Positions 24,127 through 33,434 of a stretch of DNA of 51,378 nucleotides are shown piece by piece; positions within the stretch are counted from its first letter, which is position 1; each line of letters opens with the position of its first letter. The notes beneath the pieces were generated by a model, which worked only from the letters and a program-made list of their open reading frames with translations, did not search any database and was not told the origin of the DNA. A program made the translations under genes and the position numbers. The DNA is from Ruminococcaceae bacterium UBA5413. GTDB lineage: Bacteria; Bacillota; Clostridia; Oscillospirales; Acutalibacteraceae. Location of the stretch: contig DHNP01000039.1 in NCBI GenBank assembly GCA_002409585.1, positions 1 through 51,378 of the forward strand. The letters run 5' to 3'.

Positions 24127-24155
24127 TTGACAAATGGAAAAGACGATAATATAAT
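24127..24155 (+). promoter_or_regulatory. Consensus promoter of the trp operon
   Basis: TTGACA (24,127-24,132) and TATAAT (24,150-24,155) both match the consensus fully, with a 17-nt spacer. The transcription start would be near 24,162. Such a strong promoter suits an operon controlled at later steps. Confidence 0.9.
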
Positions 24156-24160
24156 ACTGA

Positions 24161-24175
24161 TAACTTAATAAGTTA
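24161..24175 (+). promoter_or_regulatory. Palindrome at the trp transcription start
   Basis: TAACTTA-A-TAAGTTA is a perfect palindrome with one central base, centred at about +7. The same core is in the aspartase leader at 22,235-22,253, centred at about +8 of a weak promoter. It could be an operator for a shared repressor, or a hairpin at the 5' end of the RNA. Confidence 0.5.
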
Positions 24176-24179
24176 AATC

Positions 24180-24498
24180 CTTTGAACAAAAGTAAGTAAC
24201 GGTTATGTCGGTGTTAAAGAGAGCGCGGCGTTTGATGTGAGCCGGGCACATACGGTAGCTGTGAATGGATTTGTGAGGAGCAAGAGGAAAGCGCCTGAAA
24301 GCGCAAGTACCCGCAGCCGTGCGCCGCGCGTTAAGCGGAGAGGGTATTCAGGCGATTAACTATGCCGCGTACTTGTTTTCCATATGGTTTAGTGTATTTG
24401 CCGCGTACCCGTAAAAGGGAAGCGGTTTTTTTATGCTTCCGAATAAAGGGTGGCACCACGAGTCCATCGTCCCTGTTTTGGGGACGGTGGGCTTTTTT
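24180..24498 (+). promoter_or_regulatory. Tryptophan T-box leader
   Basis: The 3' part contains the T-box AAAGGGTGGCACCACG (24,445-24,460), which pairs with the acceptor end of uncharged tRNA. It is followed by a terminator: 24,464-24,473 pairs with 24,481-24,490, then T6 (24,493-24,498). The 5' part forms a long stem I around GCGCGGCG/CGCCGCGC, with the specifier TGG at 24,266-24,268 in a GAA-TGG-A context. UGG is the codon for Trp, matching the trpE gene downstream. When uncharged tRNA-Trp builds up, the antiterminator forms and the trp operon is expressed. Confidence 0.93.
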
Positions 24499-24543
24499 GA
24501 TGCCCGCATTACCATGTTATTTTGTATAAGGAGGCTGTGCTAT

Positions 24544-26013
24544 ATGATGTATCCGGAATTGACGGAAGTAGAAAAACTTTTGGAGGATTACAGCCGGGTT
24601 CCCGTGTTTTACTCGTTCCTTGCGGACTTCCAGACGCCTGTGGGCGTGTTCGAGGCACTTTCATGCAACCAGGACGAATGTTTCCTTTTTGAAAGCGCTG
24701 AAAATTCGCGCAGGTGGGGCAGGTACTCGTTTATAGGCATAAACCCGAGGATGAAATTAACTGTAGGCGGCGGCAAAACGTCTTTTGCAAAAGACGGCGT
24801 GATACTTTCCGAAAGCGAAGGAAACATCGCCGGCTGTATCATGGAACTTGTAAATGGACGCCGCTCGCCGTGCTTTAAGGGTTTGCCGCGCTTTACCGGA
24901 GGCCTCGTGGGGTATTTCGGTTATGACATGCTTAGGTACGGGGAAGATGTTTTAGGCAGGCCGCCGGCCGACGACCTGCAGATGCCGGACTGCGTTTTGA
25001 GCCTGTATGAAGAAGTAGTCGCTTTTGACCATCTTAGCGGAAAAATATTTATTATACAAAATATTAATAATGAGTCCGACATAAAAGCACAGTACGAAAC
25101 ATGTGAAAAACATGCGAAGGACATATCGTCGACTGTTTTAAACAGCACTGTACGCCGTAAGTGCGGGAAAAACGCGAAAAAGCCGGTAATCACTTCGGAC
25201 ATAACGGAAAAACAGTTCGAAAAAATGGTCGAAACAGCAAAAATGCACATTTTTGACGGTGATATTTTTCAGGCTGTGCTGTCGCGCCGGTTCGAGGTGG
25301 AAAACCCGCCTGACCCGTTTGACGTTTACCGCGTCCTGCGCGCGGCAAACCCGTCGCCTTACCTGTACTTTTTCAAGTCGCCGGGTTACAGCATAGCCGG
25401 AGCCTCACCGGAAATGCTTATCCGTGTTGAAGACGGCAATGTAACGAACAGGCCGATTGCCGGAACTTCACGGCGCGGTAAAGACGAAGCGGAGGATGCA
25501 AAGCTTGAAAATGAGCTTTTGCATGACGAAAAAGAGCGCGCCGAACACACCATGCTCGTAGACCTCGGCAGAAATGACGTAGGAAGGGTATGCGAATTCG
25601 GCACAGTAAAGGTTGACGGCTTTATGCATGTGGAGCGTTTTTCAAAGGTCATGCATCTTGTCAGTGAAGTAAACGGCAGGCTGAAAAAAGGAAAAACCGG
25701 TGTGGATGCGCTTTTTTCCGCGCTTCCGGCCGGGACACTTTCCGGAGCGCCGAAAATACGCGCCATGCAGATAATCGACAGCCTCGAAAAGCACAAGCGC
25801 GGAGTTTACGGAGGCGCCATAGGGTACGTAGGCTTTGACGGGAGCGTCGACACGTGTATTGCCATACGTACGGCGGTTTACAGGGGGGATAAAGCTTATG
25901 TACAGGCGGGGGCCGGCATAGTCGCGGACAGCGTGCCGGAAAAAGAGTACGCGGAAACTGCCAACAAAGCCGCGGCTGTACTCGATGCGATAAAGGAGGC
26001 GGCGGATTTATGA
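24544..26013 (+). CDS. trpE: Anthranilate synthase component I
   Basis: This 489-residue enzyme makes anthranilate from chorismate with TrpG. It has the C-terminal chorismate-binding pattern: the PIAGTSRRGKDEAED motif, LVDLGRNDVGRV, GTLSGAPKIRAM, and IRTAV near the end. The feedback site keeps FESAE near residue 50 (LLES-like), so inhibition by tryptophan is likely. The start is ATG 24,544 with AAGGAGG upstream; the longer frame begins in the T-box and is not real. Confidence 0.96.
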   Translation: MMYPELTEVEKLLEDYSRVPVFYSFLADFQTPVGVFEALSCNQDECFLFESAENSRRWGRYSFIGINPRMKLTVGGGKTSFAKDGVILSESEGNIAGCIMELVNGRRSPCFKGLPRFTGGLVGYFGYDMLRYGEDVLGRPPADDLQMPDCVLSLYEEVVAFDHLSGKIFIIQNINNESDIKAQYETCEKHAKDISSTVLNSTVRRKCGKNAKKPVITSDITEKQFEKMVETAKMHIFDGDIFQAVLSRRFEVENPPDPFDVYRVLRAANPSPYLYFFKSPGYSIAGASPEMLIRVEDGNVTNRPIAGTSRRGKDEAEDAKLENELLHDEKERAEHTMLVDLGRNDVGRVCEFGTVKVDGFMHVERFSKVMHLVSEVNGRLKKGKTGVDALFSALPAGTLSGAPKIRAMQIIDSLEKHKRGVYGGAIGYVGFDGSVDTCIAIRTAVYRGDKAYVQAGAGIVADSVPEKEYAETANKAAAVLDAIKEAADL

Positions 26014-27650
26014 TTTTGATTATAGACAATTACGACAGCTTTACTTATAACCTCTGCCAGCGGATAGGCCGCATTTACCCGGATGTGCGCATAGTGAGAA
26101 ACGACAAAATAACCGCAGACGGCATAGAGAGTATGAAACCGGACGCTGTCGTTATATCACCGGGACCCGGCCGGCCCGACAAAGCGGGCGTGTCGGTAGA
26201 AGCAGTCAGAAGGCTCGACGGAAAAATACCTATACTCGGCGTATGCCTGGGGCATCAGGCCATAGGCGAAGCCTTCGGGGGCAGGACGGTCCGCGCGCCA
26301 AAACTGATGCACGGCAAGGCAGGTACCGTAACGCTTAAAAACTCATGCCCGCTTTTCAGCGGCCTGCCTGAAAAAATACAGGCGGCAAGGTACCATTCGC
26401 TTGTAGCAGAGAGAAGCTCCTTGCCTTGCTGCTTTGAAGTCACGGCGGAAGATGAGGACGGGCAGATAATGGGCATAAGGCATAAAGGCACCGATACTTA
26501 CGGCCTGCAGTTCCACCCGGAGTCCGTCTTAACGGGCGAAGGGGATAAGATACTTTATAATTTTTTAAAAGGGGTGTGTAAATTGAAAACACAAACAGTT
26601 ACATCTGCGCCTATGCCGGCAGAAAAAAGGGTAGGGCTTAAGCCCTATATAGCAAAGGTGGTGGACGGGGCGGACCTTACTGAAAGCGAAGCAAAGGATG
26701 CCATGGGGTTTATTATGGGAGACAAGGCGACAGACTCGCAGATAGCGTCGTTTATAACGGCTATGCGCATGAAAGGCGAAACAACGCAGGAGATTACCGG
26801 CTTTGCGAAAGTCATGCGTGAAAAGGCGGTTCCGGTACCGATGTCTCCGGCAGCGGTTGACATAGTCGGCACCGGCGGAGACCTCGCGAAAAGCTTCAAC
26901 ATTTCGACTACCGCGGCGTTCGTGGCGGCAGGGGCAGGGCTTAAAGTCGCTAAACACGGCAACCGCAGCGTTTCGAGCAAAAGCGGCGCGGCAGATGTTT
27001 TGGAGGCACTCGGCGTTAATATAAACCTTACGCCGGAACAGGCGGCCGAGTGCATGGAAAAGTGCGGCCTCACGTTCCTCTTTGCGCAGCGTTACCACGG
27101 CTCCATGCGCTTTGCCGCGGCGCCGCGGAAAGAAACGGGCATAAGGACTGTTTTTAACATTTTAGGCCCGCTTGCAAACCCGGCGCATGCCCAGGCTATG
27201 CTGCTCGGTGTTTATGACGAAAAACTGCTTGCGCCGCTTGCAAAAGTACTTATAAACCTCGGTATAAAAAAGGCGCTTATAGTTTACGGCCAGGACTGCC
27301 TTGACGAGATAAGCGTTTCCGCTAAGACCTCAGTTATGGAAATAAATGAAGGCAAAACTATCAAGTATGAGATAAATCCTGAGGATTACGGGATAAAATT
27401 CTCTGAAAAGTCCGACATAGTCGGCGGCACGGCCGAAGAAAACGCCAAAATAACACTTTCTGTTTTAAACGGCGAAAAAGGTCCGAAACGCGACATAGTC
27501 CTTATTAACGCTGCCGGGGCTTTGTATGCCGGAGGAATGGCCTCGTCAATACAAAAAGGGCTTGACCTTGCCGCGTACTCTATTGACAGCGGGAACGCCG
27601 TGAAAAAATTAGACGGGTTTAAAAAGATAACGAACGGCTTTGGCGGCTGA
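26010..27650 (+). CDS. trpGD: Fused anthranilate synthase glutaminase / anthranilate phosphoribosyltransferase
   Basis: The protein has 546 residues. Residues 1-190 are TrpG, a class I glutamine amidotransferase with the nucleophile in GVCLGHQAIG and the catalytic HPE in FHPESV. Residues about 200-546 are TrpD, with DIVGTGGDLAKSFNISTT and KHGNRSVSSKSGAAD motifs. A linker of about 20 residues joins them. The two activities share one chain, as in enterobacteria, whereas many Firmicutes have separate genes. It overlaps trpE by 4 nt. An internal TTG at 26,583 could give separate TrpD but is not needed. Confidence 0.95.
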   Translation: MILIIDNYDSFTYNLCQRIGRIYPDVRIVRNDKITADGIESMKPDAVVISPGPGRPDKAGVSVEAVRRLDGKIPILGVCLGHQAIGEAFGGRTVRAPKLMHGKAGTVTLKNSCPLFSGLPEKIQAARYHSLVAERSSLPCCFEVTAEDEDGQIMGIRHKGTDTYGLQFHPESVLTGEGDKILYNFLKGVCKLKTQTVTSAPMPAEKRVGLKPYIAKVVDGADLTESEAKDAMGFIMGDKATDSQIASFITAMRMKGETTQEITGFAKVMREKAVPVPMSPAAVDIVGTGGDLAKSFNISTTAAFVAAGAGLKVAKHGNRSVSSKSGAADVLEALGVNINLTPEQAAECMEKCGLTFLFAQRYHGSMRFAAAPRKETGIRTVFNILGPLANPAHAQAMLLGVYDEKLLAPLAKVLINLGIKKALIVYGQDCLDEISVSAKTSVMEINEGKTIKYEINPEDYGIKFSEKSDIVGGTAEENAKITLSVLNGEKGPKRDIVLINAAGALYAGGMASSIQKGLDLAAYSIDSGNAVKKLDGFKKITNGFGG

Positions 27651-27651
27651 T

Positions 27652-28428
27652 ATGATTCTTGACGATATTGTAGCAATGCGGAAAGTACAGCTTGAACGTG
27701 AAATGAGCGGCACGCCGCTTGAGAAAGTAATGGCTTTCGCCGCGGATGCGCCTAAAACTGGAAGTTTTAAATCCGCAATTTTATGCGGCGGCCTTTCGGT
27801 AATCGCGGAGGTTAAAAAGGCGTCGCCTTCCAAGGGGCTTATCTGTCCGGACTTTAAGCCGGTGGAAACCGCAGAAGCGTATGAGCGCGCTGGCGCAGAC
27901 GCAGTTTCGGTACTTACAGAGGAATTTTATTTTAAAGGCTCGCCTGAGTACCTTAAGCGCATAGGGCGCGCTGTGTCGGTTCCGGTTTTGTGTAAGGATT
28001 TCGTAGTAAGCCCGTACCAGATTTACGCGGCTAAAGCACTGGGAGCGGCTGCCGTTCTGCTCATTGCCGCCGTCCTCGGAAGGGAAAAGCTCAGAGAGTA
28101 CGCCGGTACAGCGCGCTCCATAGGCCTTGAGTGCCTTATGGAAGCACATAACGAAAAAGAACTTGAAGAAGTCCTTGAGGCGGGCGGAGAAATAATAGGC
28201 ATAAATAACCGTGACCTAAAAACATTTAACGTTGATTTATCGGTAACAAAACGCCTTGCTGTGCATATCCCGCCGGGTAAAGCCATTATTTCCGAAAGCG
28301 GCATAAAAACGCCCGCCGACGCTGCCGCGGCGAGGTCTTACGGGGCGGATGCCGTTCTTGTGGGCGAAACGCTTATGAGAAGCAGGAACGTAACTGAAAC
28401 AATGAAACATCTGAGGGAAAACTTATGA
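27652..28428 (+). CDS. trpC: Indole-3-glycerol phosphate synthase
   Basis: This 258-residue TIM-barrel enzyme has the EVKKASPSKG motif, the VLTEEFYFKGS segment, and GINNRDLKTF, followed by ISESGI near the C-terminus. It closes the indole ring from CdRP. I prefer ATG 27,652, one base after the trpD stop, over a TTG four codons earlier. There is no clear ribosome site, so translation is probably coupled to trpGD. Confidence 0.95.
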   Translation: MILDDIVAMRKVQLEREMSGTPLEKVMAFAADAPKTGSFKSAILCGGLSVIAEVKKASPSKGLICPDFKPVETAEAYERAGADAVSVLTEEFYFKGSPEYLKRIGRAVSVPVLCKDFVVSPYQIYAAKALGAAAVLLIAAVLGREKLREYAGTARSIGLECLMEAHNEKELEEVLEAGGEIIGINNRDLKTFNVDLSVTKRLAVHIPPGKAIISESGIKTPADAAAARSYGADAVLVGETLMRSRNVTETMKHLRENL

Positions 28429-29063
28429 AAATAAAACTCTGCGGCATAAGGCGGCGTGAGGACATAGCTTTTTTAAATATATATAAACCCGACTACGCCG
28501 GTTTTGTATTTGCCGGTACTAAGCGCCGCGTGACGCCGGAACAGGCAGCGGTACTCTCCGGGGGCCTTTCTCCGGAAATTAAGAGGGTAGGCGTTTTTGT
28601 CAACGAAACTGCCGCGGGCGTAGAGTCTGCCGTAAAAACGGCGGGTCTTTCTGCCGTACAGCTTCACGGCGATGAAAATCCGGAGTATATTTCAGGGCTT
28701 AAAAAGCTTTTGCCAAGTACCGAAGTATGGAAGGCCGTAAGGGTAAACGGAAGGAAAAGCATAGAGTCTGCGCTTAAGACGGATGCCGATATGCTGCTTT
28801 TTGACAGTTACTCTGAGGGCGGGTACGGCGGCACCGGAAAAACTGCAGATATAAAACTTATAAAAAGCATGAAAATAAGCCGCCCATTTTTTATTGCGGG
28901 CGGCATCAGCGCTGAAAATATATCCGGCATTGTAAACACGCTTTCGCCTTACGGCGTTGATGTTTCAAGCGGCATAGAAACAAACGGCGTAAAAGACGGA
29001 CAGAAAATAAAACGGATAATGGAGATTATAAGTAAAATAAATTTGGAAGGGCAGGCAATATAG
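28425..29063 (+). CDS. trpF: Phosphoribosylanthranilate isomerase
   Basis: This 212-residue TIM barrel has KLCGIRR near the start, with the catalytic Cys, VGVFVNE, QLHGDE, and the catalytic Asp in LLFDSYS with GGTGKT. It converts PRA to CdRP. The start overlaps the trpC stop by 4 nt. Separate trpF and trpC are normal in Firmicutes. Confidence 0.95.
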   Translation: MKIKLCGIRRREDIAFLNIYKPDYAGFVFAGTKRRVTPEQAAVLSGGLSPEIKRVGVFVNETAAGVESAVKTAGLSAVQLHGDENPEYISGLKKLLPSTEVWKAVRVNGRKSIESALKTDADMLLFDSYSEGGYGGTGKTADIKLIKSMKISRPFFIAGGISAENISGIVNTLSPYGVDVSSGIETNGVKDGQKIKRIMEIISKINLEGQAI

Positions 29064-29065
29064 AT

Positions 29066-30259
29066 ATGTCAAAACCGGGAAGGTACGGCGAATTCGGCGG
29101 GCAGTATGTGCCTGAAACGCTGATGAATGCCTTGCATGAGCTTGAAGCGGCATATGAAAAGTACAGCCGTGACAAAGACTTTTTAGACGAACTCGGGTTT
29201 TATTACCGTGAATACGCAAACAGGCCGTCGCTTCTTTATTACGCTGAAAAAATGACAAAAGACCTTGGCGGCTGCAAAGTATACTTAAAGCGCGAGGACC
29301 TTAACCATACGGGAGCGCATAAGATAAACAACGTCCTCGGGCAGATACTGCTCGCGAAACGCATGGGAAAAACGAGGGTAACGGCGGAAACCGGAGCCGG
29401 CCAGCACGGTGTGGCGACGGCTACCGCGGCGGCCCTGTTCGGGATGCAATGCGAGGTCTTTATGGGCGCCGAAGATATGGAACGCCAGTCGCTTAACGTT
29501 TACCGCATGGAACTCTTAGGTGCTAAGGTTACAGGTGTGGACTCCGGAACCGGCACGCTTAAGGATGCCATCAATGAGGCAATGCGCGACTGGACGTCAA
29601 ACGTTGAAAGTACGTATTACCTTATAGGCTCCGTCATGGGGCCTCACCCGTACCCGCAGATGGTACGGGATTTTCAGAAAGTCATAGGTATAGAAGCAAA
29701 AAAACAGTATGTTGAAAAAGAGGGCAGACTCCCTGACTGCCTTGTGGCCTGCGTAGGCGGAGGGTCAAACGCCATGGGGCTTTTCTATAACTTCATACCT
29801 GACAAAAGCGTTCGCCTTGTCGGGGCGGAGGCCGCGGGGAAAGGCGCCTGCACGCCTATGAACGCTGCTACAATGGCGAACGGTACGAAGGGTATTTTTC
29901 ACGGCATGAAGTCGCTTTTCATACAAAACGACGAGGGGCAGATAGCGCCTGTTTATTCCATTTCGGCAGGGCTTGACTACCCGGGCATAGGGCCTGAGCA
30001 CGCCGAACTTAAGCAGACGGGGCGCGCCGAGTATGTTTCCGTTACTGATGAAGAAGCCGTGCGGGCTTTTGAGTACCTTTCAAAAACAGAGGGCATAATA
30101 CCCGCGCTTGAGTCCGCGCACGCCGTCGCGGCGGCTATGAAAATAGCGCCCGGCATGCGTAAAGACCAGGGCATGATAATAAACCTTTCGGGGCGCGGTG
30201 ACAAAGACGTATATTCGGTTGCAAGGTACAGGGGGGTTAAACTTGATGAACAGAATTGA
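29066..30259 (+). CDS. trpB: Tryptophan synthase beta chain
   Basis: This 397-residue PLP enzyme condenses indole with serine. The Schiff-base Lys is in HTGAHKINN, the substrate site in ETGAGQHG, and the phosphate-binding GGGSNAMG is present. It is of the standard TrpB1 type and length. It follows trpF by 2 nt and overlaps trpA by 14 nt. Confidence 0.96.
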   Translation: MSKPGRYGEFGGQYVPETLMNALHELEAAYEKYSRDKDFLDELGFYYREYANRPSLLYYAEKMTKDLGGCKVYLKREDLNHTGAHKINNVLGQILLAKRMGKTRVTAETGAGQHGVATATAAALFGMQCEVFMGAEDMERQSLNVYRMELLGAKVTGVDSGTGTLKDAINEAMRDWTSNVESTYYLIGSVMGPHPYPQMVRDFQKVIGIEAKKQYVEKEGRLPDCLVACVGGGSNAMGLFYNFIPDKSVRLVGAEAAGKGACTPMNAATMANGTKGIFHGMKSLFIQNDEGQIAPVYSISAGLDYPGIGPEHAELKQTGRAEYVSVTDEEAVRAFEYLSKTEGIIPALESAHAVAAAMKIAPGMRKDQGMIINLSGRGDKDVYSVARYRGVKLDEQN

Positions 30260-31034
30260 CCGCAAATTCGCGGAACTTAAAGGTAAAAACGAAAAGGCAC
30301 TCATACCTTTTGTCACTGCGGGCGACCCGGACATGGAAACGACTGAGAAGCTCGTGTTTTCCATGTTTGGCGCCGGTGCGGATTTAGTAGAGCTGGGCGT
30401 GCCGTTTTCAGACCCTGTGGCCGAAGGGCCGGTAATACAAAAAGCGAGCAAACGTTCCATAGACGGCGGCACGACGCTTGTGAAAATTTTTGCCCTTGTG
30501 GAACGCCTGCGCCAAAAGACCGACGGGCCGCTGCTTCTGATGATGTATATAAACTCAATCTACCGTTTCGGCACGGAACGCTTTTTCAAACTGTGCGCGG
30601 AGAAAGGCGTAGACGGCGTGATAGTCCCTGACCTGCCGTATGAGGAACGCGCAGAGATACAGCGTGACGCGGAGCAAAACGGCGTGTACCCCATAAGGCT
30701 TGTGGCGCCTACGTCGCATGAGCGCACGGCAATGATTGCGCGGGACGCCGAAGGTTTCCTCTACTGCGTGTCTTCAACAGGCGTTACGGGCATGAGGGGC
30801 AGTTTCTCAACGGACTTTGATGAATTTTTCGGTACTGTAAAGAAATACGCTAAAATACCGTGCGCCGTGGGGTTCGGCATTTCAACTCCGGAACAGGCAA
30901 GGCAGATGGGCGCATACTGCGACGGCGTTATCATAGGCAGCGCCATAGTAAAAATTGTAGAAATGGAGGGGAGGGCTTGCGTACGGCATGTTGAGGAATT
31001 CGTGGGTTCCGTAAAAAAGGCAATAAAAAAGTAA
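30246..31034 (+). CDS. trpA: Tryptophan synthase alpha chain
   Basis: This 263-residue TIM barrel releases indole from indole-3-glycerol phosphate. The motifs PFVTAGDPD, the catalytic Glu and Asp in LVELGVPFSDP with D in VPDLPYEE, and GFGIST are visible. ATG 30,246 has an AGGGGGG site at a good distance and overlaps trpB by 14 nt. It is the last gene of the operon. Confidence 0.95.
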   Translation: MNRIDRKFAELKGKNEKALIPFVTAGDPDMETTEKLVFSMFGAGADLVELGVPFSDPVAEGPVIQKASKRSIDGGTTLVKIFALVERLRQKTDGPLLLMMYINSIYRFGTERFFKLCAEKGVDGVIVPDLPYEERAEIQRDAEQNGVYPIRLVAPTSHERTAMIARDAEGFLYCVSSTGVTGMRGSFSTDFDEFFGTVKKYAKIPCAVGFGISTPEQARQMGAYCDGVIIGSAIVKIVEMEGRACVRHVEEFVGSVKKAIKK

Positions 31035-31050
31035 AAATATAAAAGTAAAG

Positions 31051-31077
31051 CCGCCGCATGTTTTTTACATACGGCGG
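31051..31077. terminator. Convergent terminator of trp operon and LRR gene
   Basis: A 10-bp stem with one mismatch (31,051-31,060 with 31,068-31,077) lies between two convergent genes. Read on the minus strand it is followed by a T-rich stretch, so it serves the LRR gene best, but it may act both ways. Confidence 0.65.
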
Positions 31078-31103
31078 CCGACTGCATATGCCGGTGTTTT
31101 TTA

Positions 31104-33374
31104 TCATGCGGTTTTTATAAATTTTATGCCGGCTTCTTTGGCGTATTTTTCAGCTTCGGAACCGCTTTGGCCTTTTATCTGCGGATTTTGGCCGTCGTCA
31201 TTAAGCCAAATGGCGTTTTGGCCTATCTTTGTGACGCTCTGCGGTATTGTAACGCATTTTAATTTATCACAGTCAACAAATGCGCTGTCACCTATTTCAG
31301 TAACGCCTTCGGGGATTATAACTTCAGTGAGGCCGCCGCATTCTTTAAATGCGCTGTATCCGATTTTTTTAACAGTTGAGGGTACGGTAAAAGTACCGCA
31401 TTTGCCGCACGGAAACGTAACCAGTGTATTTTTATCCTTTGAGTAGAGCACGCCGTCTTCGCCGGTATATGATTTATTGCCGCCGTCAACGTTTATTGAC
31501 GACATATTGGAGCAATTCTCAAATGCGCTGTCACCTATTGCCGTAACGGTTGAGGGTATCGTAATATCCGTAAGCTTTTTACATTCGGAAAATGCACAGC
31601 TGCCTATGGCGTTTATGCCGCCGCACAGTTTTACGGCTGTTAATCTGTCACAGCCGCTGAAGGCGTAACTGCCTATCCCGGTAACTTCCGACGGTATGGT
31701 AAGCGTTCCCGTTTTGCTTTCAGGGCAGCGTATGAGCGTTGTTTTATCTTTTGAGTACAGTATGCCGCCGTCGCTTGAGTAGTTTTCATTTCCGCCGCTT
31801 ACGTTTACAGCTTCAAGGCTGCCGCATGCCGCGAAAGTATAGCGGCCTAATTTTAACAGGCTGTCAGGCAGGCGCACGGATTTTAGCTTTAAGCATGAAG
31901 AAAAAGCATTGTCGCCTATCTGGGTAACTCCGTCCGGAATGTCTGCGCTCTCAAGGCCGCAGCTGTAAAAAGCGTCGCTGCCAATACTTCTGACGCTTTC
32001 CGGAATATTTATTTTCACAAGCTTTTCGCAGCTGTCGAAAGTACCGTCTTCTATTTTTGATAATTTTGCCGGTAAATCTACAAACGTTAAAGCATTGCAG
32101 CCCGCAAAAGCGTTTTGGCCTATCTTTGTGACGCTTTGAGGTAAGCTTATACTTGTGATGGGGCAGCCAGAAAAAGCCGATTTGCCTATTTCGGTTACGC
32201 CGTCCGGTATGTTAACGCTTTTAAGGTTTTCGCAGCCGGCGAAAGCGTTTTCACTTATATTTGTAACGCCGTCGGGTAAAGAAACGCTTTCAAGGGCAGT
32301 GCTGCCGGCGAATGCTTCGCCGCCTATGCCGGTTATGCCTTTTGGAACGGAAATATCTTTTTTACTGCCTTTGTATTTTATAAGCATCCCGTTTACGGTT
32401 ACAAAGTCGTCCTTTTGGTTTGCGAGCCACATCGTGCCGTCAAAAGCGCCGCCGCCTATATAAGAAACACTTGCAGGTATTTTTATATCTGAAATAAAGC
32501 AGGTCGAAAACGCGCCGCTTCCGATGGAAACAAGGCTCTCAGGCAGCGTGACTTTGTCAAGCTGCTGGCATATTGCGAATGCGCTGTCGCCTATGGATGT
32601 AACCCCTTCCGGAATAGTTACTCCGAGCAGGGTAGAGTCCTGATAAAAAGCTCCGCTGCATATTTTTGTTATGCCGTCCGGTATCGTAAGGTTATTTATA
32701 CTGCCTTTGTACTTTACGAGCATGCCGTTTACGGTGGCAAAGTCGCCCTTTACGTTTTTCAGCCACGCGGTTCCGTCAAAAGCGCCGATGCCGATTTCTT
32801 TTACACTACCGGGTATATTGATATCCGCAAGGCTTTCACAGTCTGAGAAGGCGTACTCGCCTATGGCGGTTATGCTTCTGGATATATTTATATCCGTTAA
32901 TTTTTTGCAGCCGGAAAAGGCGTTATCACTTATTTTTGTTATGCCGACGGGCAGCGTAACGCTTTTCAGGTTTGAACATTCCTCGAAAACGCACGTGCCT
33001 AACCTTACAACGTTTTTAGGTATGGTTATCTCAGTTAACATGCTGCACCCGCTGAATGCCCCGTCGTCTATCTTTGTAACGCTTTCGGGTATTTTGACAT
33101 CGGACACGGAGGAACATTCAAAGGCATCTGTGCCTATTTCCGTTACACCGTCGGGTATGGTTACGCTGCCGCCCGAACTTTTGTATGACGCAAGTATAGA
33201 GCCGTCAATATTAAATTCCGCATTTGAAACCGGTTTTGAGGGCTCTGCAGCCGTGGCGGAAGAGGCCTTCGCCTGCGCCGCTGAAGAGTAAGCATCTGTG
33301 CAGGCGGAAAAAAGAAGGGCTGCTGTTAATGCCGCAAGTGCCGAAGCAAGCAGCTTTTTAATAAAAATTTTCAA
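31104..33374 (-). CDS. BspA-like leucine-rich-repeat surface lipoprotein
   Basis: This 756-residue protein has a lipoprotein signal (lipobox ending LLFSAC, Cys about residue 23), a Ser/Ala-rich linker, and then more than 20 LRR_5-type repeats of about 23 residues with the pattern I-P-x-x-V-x-x-I-G-x-x-A-F-x-x-C. Proteins of this type are surface-anchored and bind host or partner proteins. I place the start at the TTG at 33,374, preceded by AAAGG; an upstream ATG lengthens it without a signal. Two short 'YSKD' interruptions separate blocks. Not a receptor with a known ligand. Confidence 0.9.
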   Translation of the reverse strand: MKIFIKKLLASALAALTAALLFSACTDAYSSAAQAKASSATAAEPSKPVSNAEFNIDGSILASYKSSGGSVTIPDGVTEIGTDAFECSSVSDVKIPESVTKIDDGAFSGCSMLTEITIPKNVVRLGTCVFEECSNLKSVTLPVGITKISDNAFSGCKKLTDINISRSITAIGEYAFSDCESLADINIPGSVKEIGIGAFDGTAWLKNVKGDFATVNGMLVKYKGSINNLTIPDGITKICSGAFYQDSTLLGVTIPEGVTSIGDSAFAICQQLDKVTLPESLVSIGSGAFSTCFISDIKIPASVSYIGGGAFDGTMWLANQKDDFVTVNGMLIKYKGSKKDISVPKGITGIGGEAFAGSTALESVSLPDGVTNISENAFAGCENLKSVNIPDGVTEIGKSAFSGCPITSISLPQSVTKIGQNAFAGCNALTFVDLPAKLSKIEDGTFDSCEKLVKINIPESVRSIGSDAFYSCGLESADIPDGVTQIGDNAFSSCLKLKSVRLPDSLLKLGRYTFAACGSLEAVNVSGGNENYSSDGGILYSKDKTTLIRCPESKTGTLTIPSEVTGIGSYAFSGCDRLTAVKLCGGINAIGSCAFSECKKLTDITIPSTVTAIGDSAFENCSNMSSINVDGGNKSYTGEDGVLYSKDKNTLVTFPCGKCGTFTVPSTVKKIGYSAFKECGGLTEVIIPEGVTEIGDSAFVDCDKLKCVTIPQSVTKIGQNAIWLNDDGQNPQIKGQSGSEAEKYAKEAGIKFIKTA

Positions 33375-33434
33375 TGCGCATCGCCTTTCAAAGAAAACGT
33401 GCAGGGTTATGTGCGGGTGCAAGGCTCAAAGGCC

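Noticed and set aside
24433..24543. Upstream extension of TrpE from the T-box
   Set aside because: The codons are the T-box and terminator RNA itself; the ATG at 24,544 has the ribosome site.
31126..33291. Plus-strand frames opposite the LRR gene
   Set aside because: The repeat structure and the lipoprotein signal belong to the minus strand; the plus-strand frames only mirror the repeats.
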